Of a stretch of 44,970 nucleotides of DNA, positions 11,001 through 17,332 are shown in pieces. The position numbers were made by a program, and so were the translations under genes. Under the pieces are notes generated by a model. It saw nothing but the letters and a program-made list of their open reading frames with translations. It was not told where the DNA came from and did not search any database. Every line of letters starts with the position of its first letter. Position 1 is the stretch's first letter. Source of the stretch: an uncultured Bacillota bacterium (GTDB lineage Bacteria; Bacillota_I; Bacilli_A; RF39; UBA660); the NCBI GenBank assembly GCA_946630315.1, contig CAMOYT010000008.1:1-44970 (forward strand), read 5' to 3'.

Positions 11001-11699
11001 TAAAGCTTCATCTGTATTTTTAGTTGAATCTTTAGCTATTGTATTCTTTAAATAATCATCTTCTCCGAACATAGCAAAAATATCTTCATCACTACTTAAA
11101 CCAAAAGCTCTAAGTAATGTAGTTAAAGTTACTTTTCTTGTTCTATCAATTCTTACATATAATACATCTCTTGCATCAGTTTCAAACTCTAACCAAGTTC
11201 CACGTGTAGGAATAATTTGAGAAGTAATTAATTCACGACCATTCTTATCTATTTCATGATTGAAATAAACAGAAGGTGAACGAACTAATTGTGATACAAT
11301 AACACGTTCAGCACCATTAATAACGAAAGTTCCACTATCAGTCATTATTGGCATGTCTCCCATGAAAATTTCTTGTTCTTTAACTTCACCAGTTTCACGA
11401 TTAAATAATCTAACTTCAACTCGTAAAGGTGCAGAATAAGTAATTTCACGATCTTTGCTTTCTTTTATAGAATGCTTTGGTTCATCAAAATGATAATCTC
11501 CAAACTCAAGTGATAAAGTTCCAGAGAAATTTTCTACTGGAAATAGATCTTCAAACACTTCTTTGATACCAGTTTCAATAAACCAATTATAAGATTTCTT
11601 TTGAATCTCAAGTAAATCTTTTAATTCATAAGTATTTCTTATACTAGAGAAATTTCTTCTCTTACGATGGTCTCCACTTTTAACTATCTTATAAGCCAC
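8070..11699 (-). CDS. rpoB: RNA polymerase subunit beta
   Basis: The 1209-residue beta subunit starts with GTG (11697-11699), preceded by GGGGTGA. The rifampicin pocket is clear: [11 protein letters not shown], then [15 protein letters not shown]. Gln464, Phe465, Asp467, Arg480 and Ser482 are the sensitive-type residues. The position equivalent to E. coli His526 is Asn477. The sequence [12 protein letters not shown] and the C-terminal clamp segments are intact. The last 75 or so residues form an acidic tail rich in Glu and Asp, longer than the catalytic core needs. It lies 53 bases after the rsmC-like gene, with no terminator between them. Confidence 0.99.
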   Translation of the reverse strand: MAYKIVKSGDHRKRRNFSSIRNTYELKDLLEIQKKSYNWFIETGIKEVFEDLFPVENFSGTLSLEFGDYHFDEPKHSIKESKDREITYSAPLRVEVRLFNRETGEVKEQEIFMGDMPIMTDSGTFVINGAERVIVSQLVRSPSVYFNHEIDKNGRELITSQIIPTRGTWLEFETDARDVLYVRIDRTRKVTLTTLLRAFGLSSDEDIFAMFGEDDYLKNTIAKDSTKNTDEALIEIYEKLRPGEPATLDSSKNQIITRFFDEFRYDLAKVGRYKFNRKLNVVDRLLNQTLAEDVVGPKGKVILEKGTVITKANLEDLKEAFEKGFGVKEVKINDELDSFNKIQEVKILDPNDKKKKLIVIGNDQSIDVKRLTISDVYASISYYLNLLHGVGNYDEIDHLGNRRIRQVGELLQNQFRIGVSRMERVIRERMTTQEMEEVTPKTLINIRPVTAAMKEFFGSSQLSQFMDQTNPIAELTNKRRLSALGPGGLSRDRAGVEVRDVNASHYGRICPIESPEGPNIGLITSLASYAKIDEYGFIMTPYRKVDNCQITDEVVYLTADEELDYIISQSTVGTDENNKIIDEQVNARFRGENILATPDQVDYIDVSPQQVVSVTTSCIPFLEHDDATRALMGANMQRQAMPLIKTEAPLVGTGVEFIAAKDSGVEIIAKSDGVVDYVDAKKIIVKTKNGQDEYRLANFELANSSICSHQRPIVHVGDKVKAGTTILADGNSTDKGELALGKNMTVAFMTFNGYNYEDAVILNENLVKDDKYTSLHLEDYEMQCRETKLGPEEITRDIPNVSEEARKNLDENGIITIGTEVKEGDILVGKVTPKGVAELTSEEKLLHAIFGEKTREVRDTSLRVPHGGDGIVHDIKIYSRKDNDELPAGISKVIRVYIIQKRKIQIGDKMSGRHGNKGVISLILPQEDMPYLADGTPVDIMLNPQGVPSRMNFGQILEIHMGMACKKLGVHVATPVFDGAHISDIQAMMKEAGMDEDGKTVLYDGRTGEPFDHRISVGVMYMIKLHHMVDDKLHARATGPYSLVTQQPLGGKAQFGGQRFGEMEVWALYAYGAAHTLQEIITYKSDDVIGRVKVYEAIVKGQEINQASVPESFRVLMKEFQALGLDVSIINDDGETLQLKQIEEEEDKDDFNTSIDEIESPAKVVSEEPETDEELDEDEEDDDLESFDDMEPTDEELEIEEEIEEGADI

Positions 11700-11752
11700 T
11701 AAATTTTCACCCCAAACTAATATTTTTTTGGATTAACAATAAAATGAAGAGA

Positions 11753-12337
11753 CTACAAACTGCACTTTATTGCATAAAATCCACTTTTTTTATCTAAGAT
11801 ATCTACTTTATAAATATCTTCTAAGTCACGAATTAATGATTTTGCGCCCTGTTCTTTCCTAATTACCAAGAAAAGGCAACCGCCCTCTTCCAAATAATTA
11901 CGAGCGTTCATCACTATTTCATAAACTATCTTTTTACCAGCCCTAATAGGAGGATTGGTAATAATAACAGCATATTTGTCATTAACATTTTCATAACAAT
12001 TACTTTCAAACACATTAATATCCTTGACTTTATTAAGATCAATATTTCTTTTAGCAAGATGTAATGCTCTTAAATTTACATCAACCATATCAACATGACA
12101 TGAAGTAAGTTTATTCAAGACAATTCCAAACACACCATAGCCGCAACCCATATCAAGAATTTTGCCTCCAATTTCTTCAATCGGGATGCTAGAAAGAAGA
12201 AATCTACTGCCAAAATCCAAACCGTCCTTAGAAAATACACCATTATCAGTGTAAAAATAAAATTTGTTACCTAAGAGAAAGCACTCCGTCTTTTTAACCT
12301 CACTAGGTAACTTCTCATTTGTAAAATATTGCCCCAT
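11753..12337 (-). CDS. RsmC-type 16S rRNA methyltransferase
   Basis: This is a class I SAM-dependent methyltransferase of 194 residues. The SAM-binding motif ILDMGCGYGVFG is in the middle. The catalytic NPPIRAGK motif is typical of the small single-domain RsmC/YbxB group, predicted to make m2G in 16S rRNA. Bacillus also has such a gene (ybxB) directly before rpoB, which supports the assignment. The ATG at 12335-12337 follows AGAGGCG at suitable spacing. A near-consensus promoter 77 bases upstream would serve this gene together with rpoB and rpoC. The substrate guanine cannot be read from sequence. Confidence 0.9.
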   Translation of the reverse strand: MGQYFTNEKLPSEVKKTECFLLGNKFYFYTDNGVFSKDGLDFGSRFLLSSIPIEEIGGKILDMGCGYGVFGIVLNKLTSCHVDMVDVNLRALHLAKRNIDLNKVKDINVFESNCYENVNDKYAVIITNPPIRAGKKIVYEIVMNARNYLEEGGCLFLVIRKEQGAKSLIRDLEDIYKVDILDKKSGFYAIKCSL

Positions 12338-12413
12338 TTTATCGCCTCTGAGTCGAAAAAAAAGAAGAAGAAAACGTCGTAAAATCTACTTATTTTTCTT
12401 CCTTTCGAAACAT

Positions 12414-12442
12414 ATGATATAACAAAAAACATTATAAGTCAA
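12414..12442 (-). promoter_or_regulatory. Promoter for rsmC-like / rpoB / rpoC
   Basis: TTGACT (12437-12442), 17-base spacer, TATCAT (12414-12419). It starts about 30 bases after the terminator of the upstream RNA tract. It therefore appears to give the RNA polymerase genes a transcript separate from rplJ-rplL. Confidence 0.8.
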
Positions 12443-12471
12443 CATTTTTTTAACTTTTTTTACTCCAAAAT

Positions 12472-12491
12472 AAAAAAACCACATAAAGTGG
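12472..12491 (-). terminator. Terminator of candidate RNA B
   Basis: A small stem, CCAC with GTGG over a 5-base loop, is followed on the transcript by seven T. A further A/T-rich stem (AGTTTTT with AAAAACT) lies just upstream. Confidence 0.65.
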
Positions 12492-12779
12492 CCGAGTTTT
12501 TTAGCGTAAAAACTTAGCTATCAGACCTTGTAATCACGCGCACGTCAGAAAGAGTTTGCTTTCTCTTCAAATTACATTATCCTAGTCGCGATAAATATTA
12601 CTTTTAAAAGCTTTCGCTTCCCCCAAAAATAACATTAATTAATTATTTCAATAACTTCATTATAGATAGAGTGATATACAATAAATATAATTAATTTATC
12701 TTAACAATCAATTAAAAACGTTAAGCAATACATAGATATAAAAATACACCGACATACAACTCTCCGTATTCTAGGATAT
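12472..12779 (-). ncRNA. Candidate structured non-coding RNA B (about 310 nt), family unknown
   Basis: The tract starts just after a TTGACT-17-TATACT promoter and ends at a hairpin with a T-run. Its 5' end TATCCTAG (12771-12778) pairs perfectly with CTAGGATA at 12578-12585, closing a domain of about 200 nt. Inside is a hairpin capped by GAAA (AAGC-GAAA-GCTT, a GNRA loop), after a GGGGG run. The 3' domain has TGTAAT/ATTACA enclosing an AGAAAG/CTTTCT hairpin and the CG-rich segment GACGTGCGCGTGA. GC-rich patches in otherwise AT-rich DNA suggest a selected fold. I found no tmRNA, SRP, RNase P, T-box or known riboswitch signature and no protein-like frame. Confidence 0.6.
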
Positions 12780-12785
12780 GTCATA

Positions 12786-12814
12786 AGTATAATATTAAAA
12801 AAAGATAAAGTCAA
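12786..12814 (-). promoter_or_regulatory. Promoter of candidate RNA B
   Basis: TTGACT (12809-12814), 17-base spacer, TATACT (12786-12791). The predicted start, about 7 bases downstream, coincides with the arm that closes the RNA B fold. Confidence 0.8.
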
Positions 12815-12861
12815 TATTTAGGCAAAAAAAAATATACATATGTTGATTTCACATGTACATC

Positions 12862-12894
12862 AAAAAATATTAAAATAAGAAACTACCTTATTTT
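12862..12894 (-). terminator. Terminator of candidate RNA A
   Basis: An 8-base-pair A/T-rich stem (12872-12879 with 12887-12894, 7-base loop) is followed on the transcript by AATATTTTTT. Confidence 0.65.
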
Positions 12895-13139
12895 GCCCTA
12901 ATGGGATACTATTTTTTATAGCACTAACGATCTGATAAATCAAAAAGTACCATTGGTTTTTTCAGGGAGCTAATTATCTGGTCGCGACCCAGATATACGC
13001 AATCAATACGTCATCAGCCATTTACCGCTTTAAAGTTTTCCTTCTTTGTTCTTATGATGTAATTTGTCTTATAGAATTGACGTGGCTCACCGTGAGAACT
13101 TATGGCCCAGTAGGACATAACATCTCAATACTATAAGTT
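12862..13139 (-). ncRNA. Candidate structured non-coding RNA A (about 280 nt), family unknown
   Basis: It lies between a perfect-consensus promoter and an intrinsic terminator. The first 70 nt fold as a three-way junction. P1 pairs CTTATAG-T-ATTGA (near 13136-13124) with TCAAT-T-CTATAAG (13080-13068). P2 pairs TTATGTCC with GGGCCATAA (one bulge). P3 pairs CTCA with TGAG. Further on, CATCA/TGATG encloses a purine-rich stretch, and ATCTGG/CCAGAT is a hairpin whose loop is GTCGCGA. CTAT/ATAG and the terminator stem follow. There is no credible coding frame. A riboswitch-like leader is unlikely because a terminator and a new promoter follow. A trans-acting RNA is more likely, but that is inference. 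Confidence 0.6.
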
Positions 13140-13145
13140 AATTTA

Positions 13146-13174
13146 ATTATAAACAATATAATAGTTATTGTCAA
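13146..13174 (-). promoter_or_regulatory. Perfect-consensus promoter of candidate RNA A
   Basis: TTGACA (13169-13174), 17-base spacer, TATAAT (13146-13151): both hexamers match the sigma-A consensus exactly. It starts four bases after the T-run of the rplL terminator. Confidence 0.88.
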
Positions 13175-13177
13175 TGT

Positions 13178-13208
13178 AAAAAAAAAGAAGTTAACATTAC
13201 TTAACTTC
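13178..13208 (-). terminator. Intrinsic terminator of rplL
   Basis: A perfect 8-base-pair stem (GAAGTTAA 13201-13208 with TTAACTTC 13187-13194, 6-base loop) is followed by nine T. The loop and one arm cover the last codons and stop of rplL. Confidence 0.93.
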
Positions 13209-13568
13209 TACAGTAGCTCCAGCTTCTTCAAGCTTAGCTTTGATTTCATCAGCTTCAGCAGTTGGGATATTTTCTTTAACAACACCGTTTGCATCAACGA
13301 TATCTTTAGATTCTTTTAATCCTAAACCAGTAATTTCTTTAACAACTTTGATAACAGCAACTTTAGCAGCTCCAGCATCAGCGATAGATACTGTAACAGT
13401 TGAAGGTGCAGCATCAGCAGCAGCTCCACCAGCAGCTGGTGCAGCAACAGCTACAGCACTTGGATCAACACCAAATTCTTCTTTCATTGCATCTACTAAT
13501 TCTTTAATTTCTAATAAATTCATTTCTTTTAAACTACTGATAAAATCTTCTTTTGTAATTTTTGCCAT
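13197..13568 (-). CDS. rplL: 50S ribosomal protein L7/L12 (bL12)
   Basis: bL12 forms the flexible ribosomal stalk that recruits translation GTPases. The 123 residues show the standard layout: an N-terminal dimerisation helix pair (to about residue 35), an Ala/Gly-rich hinge ([14 protein letters not shown]) and the C-terminal domain with [22 protein letters not shown] precedes the ATG. It lies 29 bases after rplJ, on the transcript under the L10 leader. A strong terminator overlaps its stop, so the stalk operon ends here and does not continue into rpoB. Confidence 0.98.
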   Translation of the reverse strand: MAKITKEDFISSLKEMNLLEIKELVDAMKEEFGVDPSAVAVAAPAAGGAAADAAPSTVTVSIADAGAAKVAVIKVVKEITGLGLKESKDIVDANGVVKENIPTAEADEIKAKLEEAGATVEVK

Positions 13569-13597
13569 TTTAAATTCCTCCTATATTTATATTTTTA

Positions 13598-14092
13598 TTA
13601 ATTTTCTTCTTTTTGTTGACTATATAAGTCTAAAGCGATAGCTAAATCTTTTGGTATAGCCATCATACCACCAGCAAGCATTGTAAGTAGTCCTTCTCTT
13701 GAAGGTAATGTAGCATATTCTGCTAACTTAGCTTGATCTGCTTTTTCTCCATCAATTATCCCTACTTTTAAAACTAATGCTGGGTGTTCTTTAGCGAAAT
13801 CAGATAAAACCTTAATTGGTGCTACTTGATCTTCACCATAAGCAAAAGCACTTGGTCCGTTTAATGATTCATTAAGATCAATTCCTAAATCATTGAAAGC
13901 TCGAGCCATTAAAGTATTTTTGTATACCTTGTAATCTGAATTAGATTCTCTTAACTTTATACGAAGTTCTTTAGATTCACTATCAGTAATACCACGATAA
14001 TCAAATAATACAATAGTGTTAGCAGCTTGTACACGATCTTTGATTTCATCAATAACCTCTTGCTTTTGAGCTAAGATTTTCTCACTTGCCAT
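13598..14092 (-). CDS. rplJ: 50S ribosomal protein L10 (uL10)
   Basis: uL10 anchors L7/L12 dimers to the 23S rRNA. The product is 164 residues beginning MASEKILAQKQEV, with the rRNA-binding N-terminal domain (TIVLFDYRGITDSE) and a C-terminal helix ending LYSQQKEEN. I chose the ATG at 14090-14092, five codons inside the longest frame, because AGGAGGTG sits 7 bases upstream of it. The gene lies directly behind an L10 leader RNA. In bacteria with this leader, the L10-(L12)4 complex represses its own synthesis; that is known for the family and inferred here. Confidence 0.97.
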   Translation of the reverse strand: MASEKILAQKQEVIDEIKDRVQAANTIVLFDYRGITDSESKELRIKLRESNSDYKVYKNTLMARAFNDLGIDLNESLNGPSAFAYGEDQVAPIKVLSDFAKEHPALVLKVGIIDGEKADQAKLAEYATLPSREGLLTMLAGGMMAIPKDLAIALDLYSQQKEEN

Positions 14093-14107
14093 AATACACC
14101 TCCTCAT

Positions 14108-14231
14108 ATTTTAATTTGTGGGATGCCATATAAAAAGTTCTTTACATAGACGCAAAGAACTTTAAAAACTAAGATTTAAGTTCCTCGGTAGGATTTACTT
14201 TTTTACCTACTGTCTATGGCACCTGTAAATT
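14108..14231 (-). ncRNA. L10 leader (autoregulatory mRNA element)
   Basis: The untranslated leader of rplJ carries the L10-leader signature. GGTGCCATAGACAGTAGGT near the 5' end pairs with ATGGCAT near the 3' end. The inner stem is CAGTAGGT with CCTACCG. A further AAAGTTCTTT / AAAGAACTTT hairpin lies at about 14135-14165. In Bacillus and E. coli this structure binds the L10-L12 complex for feedback control. Confidence 0.88.
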
Positions 14232-14237
14232 GTCTTT

Positions 14238-14266
14238 ATTATATACTACTATATCCTATTTGTCAA
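14238..14266 (-). promoter_or_regulatory. Perfect-consensus promoter of rplJ-rplL
   Basis: TTGACA (14261-14266), 17-base spacer, TATAAT (14238-14243). The -35 is built from the last sense codons of rplA (the region encoding Phe-Asp-Lys) and the spacer begins within its last codon and covers the stop. Confidence 0.9.
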
Positions 14267-14951
14267 AACTATTTTCAACTTTAATTCCAGGACCCATAGT
14301 AGATGTAATTGAAATATTCTTAACATATTCACCTTTTACAGTTGAAGGTTTAACACGAAGAATTTGCGCAACAAATGCTTCTAAATTCTCTTTTAAATCT
14401 TCTTCTTTAAAAGATACTTTTCCAATAACTCCATGAACATTTCCGAAACTATCAGTTCTATATTCAACACGTCCAGCTTTTACTTCTTCTACTGCTTTAG
14501 CAACATCTAAAGTAACTGTTCCTGTTTTTGGGTTTGGCATTAAACCTTTTGGTCCTAATACTCTACCTAATTTACCAAGTAAAGGCATCATATCTGGAGT
14601 AGCAATTAATGTATCAAAATCGAACCAATTTTCTTTTTCGATTTTTTCTAACATATCTGTATCTCCAACATAATCAGCTCCTGCTTCTTTAGCTTCAGTA
14701 GCCTTAGGTCCTCTAGCAATAACTAAAACCTTTTTAGTTTTACCAGTTCCTTTTGGAAGTACGATTGCACCTCTTAATTGTTGATCAGCTTTTTTAGTAT
14801 CAAGATTTAATCTCATAGCAACTTCAACTGATCCATCAAAAGAACTGACAGAAGTTTCTTTAACTAACTTAATAGCTTCTTCTACTGGATATACTTTACC
14901 TTTTTCAACTTTTGAAAGAGCTTCAGTATATTTCTTTCCTCTTTTTCTCAT
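14256..14951 (-). CDS. rplA: 50S ribosomal protein L1 (uL1)
   Basis: uL1 builds the mobile L1 stalk at the E site and commonly represses its own operon. The 231 residues match the family length. Family sequence includes the start [32 protein letters not shown], the inter-domain segment [20 protein letters not shown] and the C-terminal [18 protein letters not shown] precedes the ATG. It follows rplK by about 70 bases that contain a possible L1-binding hairpin. The promoter of the next operon lies in its last codons. Confidence 0.98.
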   Translation of the reverse strand: MRKRGKKYTEALSKVEKGKVYPVEEAIKLVKETSVSSFDGSVEVAMRLNLDTKKADQQLRGAIVLPKGTGKTKKVLVIARGPKATEAKEAGADYVGDTDMLEKIEKENWFDFDTLIATPDMMPLLGKLGRVLGPKGLMPNPKTGTVTLDVAKAVEEVKAGRVEYRTDSFGNVHGVIGKVSFKEEDLKENLEAFVAQILRVKPSTVKGEYVKNISITSTMGPGIKVENSFDK

Positions 14952-14967
14952 TTTATTTCCTCCTTAT

Positions 14968-14993
14968 GTGGTCAAGCGGATTTTTCCTTCCAC
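14968..14993 (-). promoter_or_regulatory. Possible L1-binding hairpin before rplA
   Basis: GTGG and CCAC enclose a short GGA/TCC hairpin with an asymmetric internal loop (AA opposite GCTTGA). This resembles known L1 sites in rRNA and mRNA. It ends shortly before the rplA ribosome site. L1 binding is inferred. Confidence 0.4.
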
Positions 14994-15024
14994 TAGGTAA
15001 TTCCTAAATGGTTATTTACAAGAA

Positions 15025-15456
15025 TTACTCTTGTCCTTCAATAGCAATTCCCATGTTTTTTGCAGTTCCTGCAACTATTTTCATAGCGCTTTCTACATCA
15101 TATGCATTTAAATCAGGTAATTTAATTTCAGCAATCTCTTTTAATTGAGCTTGTGAAATAGTAGCAACTACTTGCTTAGAACCATTAACTGATCCTTTAT
15201 TAACTTTTGCATATTTCTTTAATAAGAAAGCTGTTGGTGGAGTTTTGATAACGAAATCAAAACTTCTATCTTCATATACACTGATTTCAACTGGTAAGAT
15301 GTCTCCCATCTTATCTCTAGTAGCATCATTGTACTTTGTACAGAAATCTTGTAAGTTAATTCCTGCAGGTCCTAATACAGTACCAACTGGTGGAGCTGGT
15401 GTAGCTTTTCCTGCTGGAATTTGTAATTTAATTTTCTTTACTGCTTCCTTTGCCAC
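15025..15456 (-). CDS. rplK: 50S ribosomal protein L11 (uL11)
   Basis: uL11 binds the GTPase-associated centre of 23S rRNA with L10 and is needed for the stringent response. The 143-residue product begins [20 protein letters not shown] and keeps [16 protein letters not shown] and the rRNA-binding C-terminal domain (VSAMK-type [16 protein letters not shown]). The start is GTG at 15454-15456. An earlier in-frame GTG touches the AGGAGG site with no spacing, whereas this one is 8 bases away. It leads rplK-rplA, behind its own promoter and a structured leader. Confidence 0.97.
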   Translation of the reverse strand: MAKEAVKKIKLQIPAGKATPAPPVGTVLGPAGINLQDFCTKYNDATRDKMGDILPVEISVYEDRSFDFVIKTPPTAFLLKKYAKVNKGSVNGSKQVVATISQAQLKEIAEIKLPDLNAYDVESAMKIVAGTAKNMGIAIEGQE

Positions 15457-15485
15457 GAAAAACACCTCCTATATAAGTTTTCGCG

Positions 15486-15538
15486 AGTGGTCCAAATAGC
15501 TTGATTACCGCTTTAAAATGCAAACCATGCTTCCCACT
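15486..15538 (-). promoter_or_regulatory. rplK leader with possible L1-binding site
   Basis: AGTGGG near the 5' side and GACCACT near the 3' side close a leader fold ending just before the rplK ribosome site. The arrangement matches the rplA-proximal hairpin. A 20-base perfect palindrome of A/T bases lies upstream at 15543-15562. Function is inferred from family knowledge of L1 autoregulation. Confidence 0.45.
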
Positions 15539-15569
15539 AAATCTATATTTAATTAAATATAGCTCTTAA

Positions 15570-15598
15570 ATAATAACACAACATCCTTGATATTGCAA
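15570..15598 (-). promoter_or_regulatory. Promoter of rplK-rplA
   Basis: TTGCAA (15593-15598), 17-base spacer and TATTAT (15570-15575), with TGT before the -10 (extended -10). It lies directly after the nusG stop. Confidence 0.6.
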
Positions 15599-15603
15599 GC
15601 TTT

Positions 15604-16137
15604 TTAAGCATTTTCAATTTGATTTAACTCAACTTCAACTGAAGTTTCTTGTCCAAATAAATCTACTAATAACATAACTTTTTGATTAGGTAAATCAACT
15701 GAATCAACTTTTCCAAACATTCCTTGGAATGGTCCAGCAATAATTTTAACCTTGCTACCTTCAGCTAACTCAGTATCAACATCAATTCTACTAATACCCA
15801 TACCACCAAGAATTTTATCTACTTCGTATGGTTGTAATGGTGTAGGTTTAGCACCCTTACCACTTGATCCAATAAATCCAGTAACACCTGGTGTATTACG
15901 AACAATATACCAAGCTTCATCTGTCATTACCATTTCAACTAAAATGTATCCAGGAAACATCTTCTTAACTTTTTCCTTAGTTACACCATCTTTTACTTCT
16001 ACTACCTTCTCTTCTGGAATAACTACACGATAAATATAATCTTGCATATCCATAGATTCAGCACGCATTTCTAATTTTTCTTTAACTTTATTCTCATGTC
16101 CAGAATAAGTATTAACTACATACCATTGCTTCTCCAC
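15604..16137 (-). CDS. nusG: Transcription termination/antitermination factor NusG
   Basis: NusG binds RNA polymerase and couples it to ribosomes or Rho. The protein has 177 residues. The NGN domain occupies about the first 110 residues (KQWYVVNTYSGHENKVKEKL, then FPGYILVEM and TPGVTGFIG). The C-terminal KOW domain reads VKIIAGPFQGMFGKV. The start is GTG at 16135-16137, preceded by GGGGTGAG. It follows secE by 15 bases, the arrangement found in most bacteria. The promoter of rplK starts just after its stop. Confidence 0.97.
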   Translation of the reverse strand: MEKQWYVVNTYSGHENKVKEKLEMRAESMDMQDYIYRVVIPEEKVVEVKDGVTKEKVKKMFPGYILVEMVMTDEAWYIVRNTPGVTGFIGSSGKGAKPTPLQPYEVDKILGGMGISRIDVDTELAEGSKVKIIAGPFQGMFGKVDSVDLPNQKVMLLVDLFGQETSVEVELNQIENA

Positions 16138-16152
16138 TTAACTCACCCCATT

Positions 16153-16482
16153 CTAAAATAATGTTTGCACTGCTGCAAAAATAATATCTATTAAATAGAA
16201 AAATAAAGCACAAAAGATAATAAATATAATAACTGCAATAGAATATTTAACCATATTCTCTTTATTAGGCCAATGTACTTTTTGGAATTCTGACTTAACT
16301 CCATGACAGAAAGTCATAAATTTAGTCCAAAGACCTTTTTTTTCTTTCTTTACTTCTTTTTTTGTTTCTTTCTTAGTTTCTTTCTTTTTCACTTCTTTTT
16401 TCTTTTTCTTCTTGTCTTGTTCTTCAATCATTTCATCAATGTTGTATTTCTTTACTGTTTGTTTCTTTCTAACTTCAGCCAT
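16153..16482 (-). CDS. secE: Preprotein translocase subunit SecE
   Basis: SecE clamps SecY in the Sec translocon. The 109-residue form has one C-terminal membrane segment (about residues 80-100) preceded by the family amphipathic motif KSEFQKVHWPNKENM. The N-terminal third is an unusual Lys/Glu extension of KKET-type repeats, roughly residues 22-49, longer than the short SecE of Bacillus (about 60 residues). I chose the ATG at 16480-16482 because GGTGAAG lies before it; an in-frame GTG three codons upstream overlaps that site. It leads secE-nusG. Confidence 0.93.
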   Translation of the reverse strand: MAEVRKKQTVKKYNIDEMIEEQDKKKKKKEVKKKETKKETKKEVKKEKKGLWTKFMTFCHGVKSEFQKVHWPNKENMVKYSIAVIIFIIFCALFFYLIDIIFAAVQTLF

Positions 16483-16510
16483 TTGCTTCACCTATTCCCT
16501 ATTTTTTTTC

Positions 16511-16534
16511 AAAATAAAAACACTTCCAAGTGCT
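16511..16534 (-). promoter_or_regulatory. Attenuator-like hairpin in the secE leader
   Basis: The AGCACT and AGTGTT arms (16529-16534 with 16519-16524, TGGA loop) are followed by TTTTATTTTG on the transcript. It lies between the secE promoter and the secE start. It could be a leaky terminator; its strength is unknown. Confidence 0.4.
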
Positions 16535-16543
16535 TACACCATT

Positions 16544-16572
16544 AAAATAGCACAAACCCTTAGAAATGTCAA
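16544..16572 (-). promoter_or_regulatory. Promoter of secE-nusG
   Basis: Perfect TTGACA (16567-16572), 17-base spacer, TATTTT (16544-16549) with TGC immediately upstream (extended -10). It begins just after the stop of the upstream gene. Confidence 0.7.
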
Positions 16573-16577
16573 CAAAT

Positions 16578-17270
16578 TTAACTATTTAATATAATCATAC
16601 AAATAACAAAAAATATCATTGCAATAACAAATACAATAATTGGATAAGTAAAGTAACTAATAAAAGCACTTTCTCTTAATCCACTTATTTGTTTATATAT
16701 TCTATTATTAATATCTTCATTAGTATCATCTATACTATCAGGATTAATAACTTGAGAAACATCTGCTTCTTCTCCTAATTCCTGTTCTAATTTCTTTAGA
16801 TCTCTAACACTTTTCTCATTTAAAAATTCACATAAATAAACAGAAGCTCCTCTTTCAATAACACCACGATAATATGGAACATCATCAGCTGGCATATTAG
16901 AAGCAAAAGCATCAAAATTATCTTTTAAAAAATCAACGTTTAAATAATTTAATGTATGTGTATATAGACCAATTTGTAAACATGCTGATAAAAATATATC
17001 TTCTTTTTTCTTCTCATTGCTCTCATTATAAGCAACAGGTAGTGGCATAATTTTATTAAACTTAACTTGATTGACTTCCCCATCTAATAGCTCAATCTCT
17101 CTTGGGTCAAAACTAACAATATAATATCCATGATTATGAATATACTTCAAAGCTTTATCAAGATTTATAAATACTTCTTTTAATTGTTCTTCACTCTTAG
17201 TCCCATACTCTGTATCCTGTCCTACCCAATCATACAAAGTAGTAGACAATCCTTCTCTCATATCGTCCAT
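16578..17270 (-). CDS. Tail-anchored protein with a faint kinase-like domain, 230 aa
   Basis: I do not recognise a named family. The N-terminal 190 residues are soluble. The last 30 form one membrane segment (about residues 205-228) with no signal peptide, so it looks tail-anchored with the bulk in the cytoplasm. The segment ALKYIHNHGYYIVSFDP, then REIELLDG and EDIFLSACLQIGLYT, follows the order of the catalytic-loop and helix-F region of protein kinases. The HRD and DFG residues are not intact, so it would be a pseudokinase (as in EssB-type proteins). The ATG follows AGGTGG. It sits between sigH and secE, where Bacillus has only rpmG. Confidence 0.7.
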   Translation of the reverse strand: MDDMREGLSTTLYDWVGQDTEYGTKSEEQLKEVFINLDKALKYIHNHGYYIVSFDPREIELLDGEVNQVKFNKIMPLPVAYNESNEKKKEDIFLSACLQIGLYTHTLNYLNVDFLKDNFDAFASNMPADDVPYYRGVIERGASVYLCEFLNEKSVRDLKKLEQELGEEADVSQVINPDSIDDTNEDINNRIYKQISGLRESAFISYFTYPIIVFVIAMIFFVICMIILNS

Positions 17271-17304
17271 ATACTACCACCTATTATAATTTTATAATAA
17301 TTAT

Positions 17305-17332
17305 AAAAAAAAGACAACTTATAAAGTTATCT
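17305..17332 (-). terminator. Intrinsic terminator after the sigma factor gene
   Basis: A stem of 9 pairs with one G-U (17324-17332 with 17312-17320, 3-base loop) is followed by eight T. One arm covers the stop codon. Confidence 0.85.

Noticed and set aside
13081-13139. Resemblance of the RNA A 5' end to E. coli 6S RNA (TGAGATGTT, GGGCCA, TGAGCC in the same order)
   Set aside because: The 3' end of RNA A has no matching CATCTC arm and no long closing helix with a central bubble; the 5' segment pairs locally. The match is too short to name it 6S.
12472-13139. tmRNA, RNase P, SRP RNA or a known riboswitch in the rplL-rsmC gap
   Set aside because: No tRNA-like acceptor/T-arm, no GAGGAAAGTCC core, no SRP apical motif, and none of the purine, TPP, SAM, lysine, FMN or c-di-AMP cores I know.
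13240-13641. 133-codon open frame on the plus strand across rplL
   Set aside because: It mirrors the Ala-rich hinge codons of rplL on the other strand and has no ribosome site; a shadow frame.
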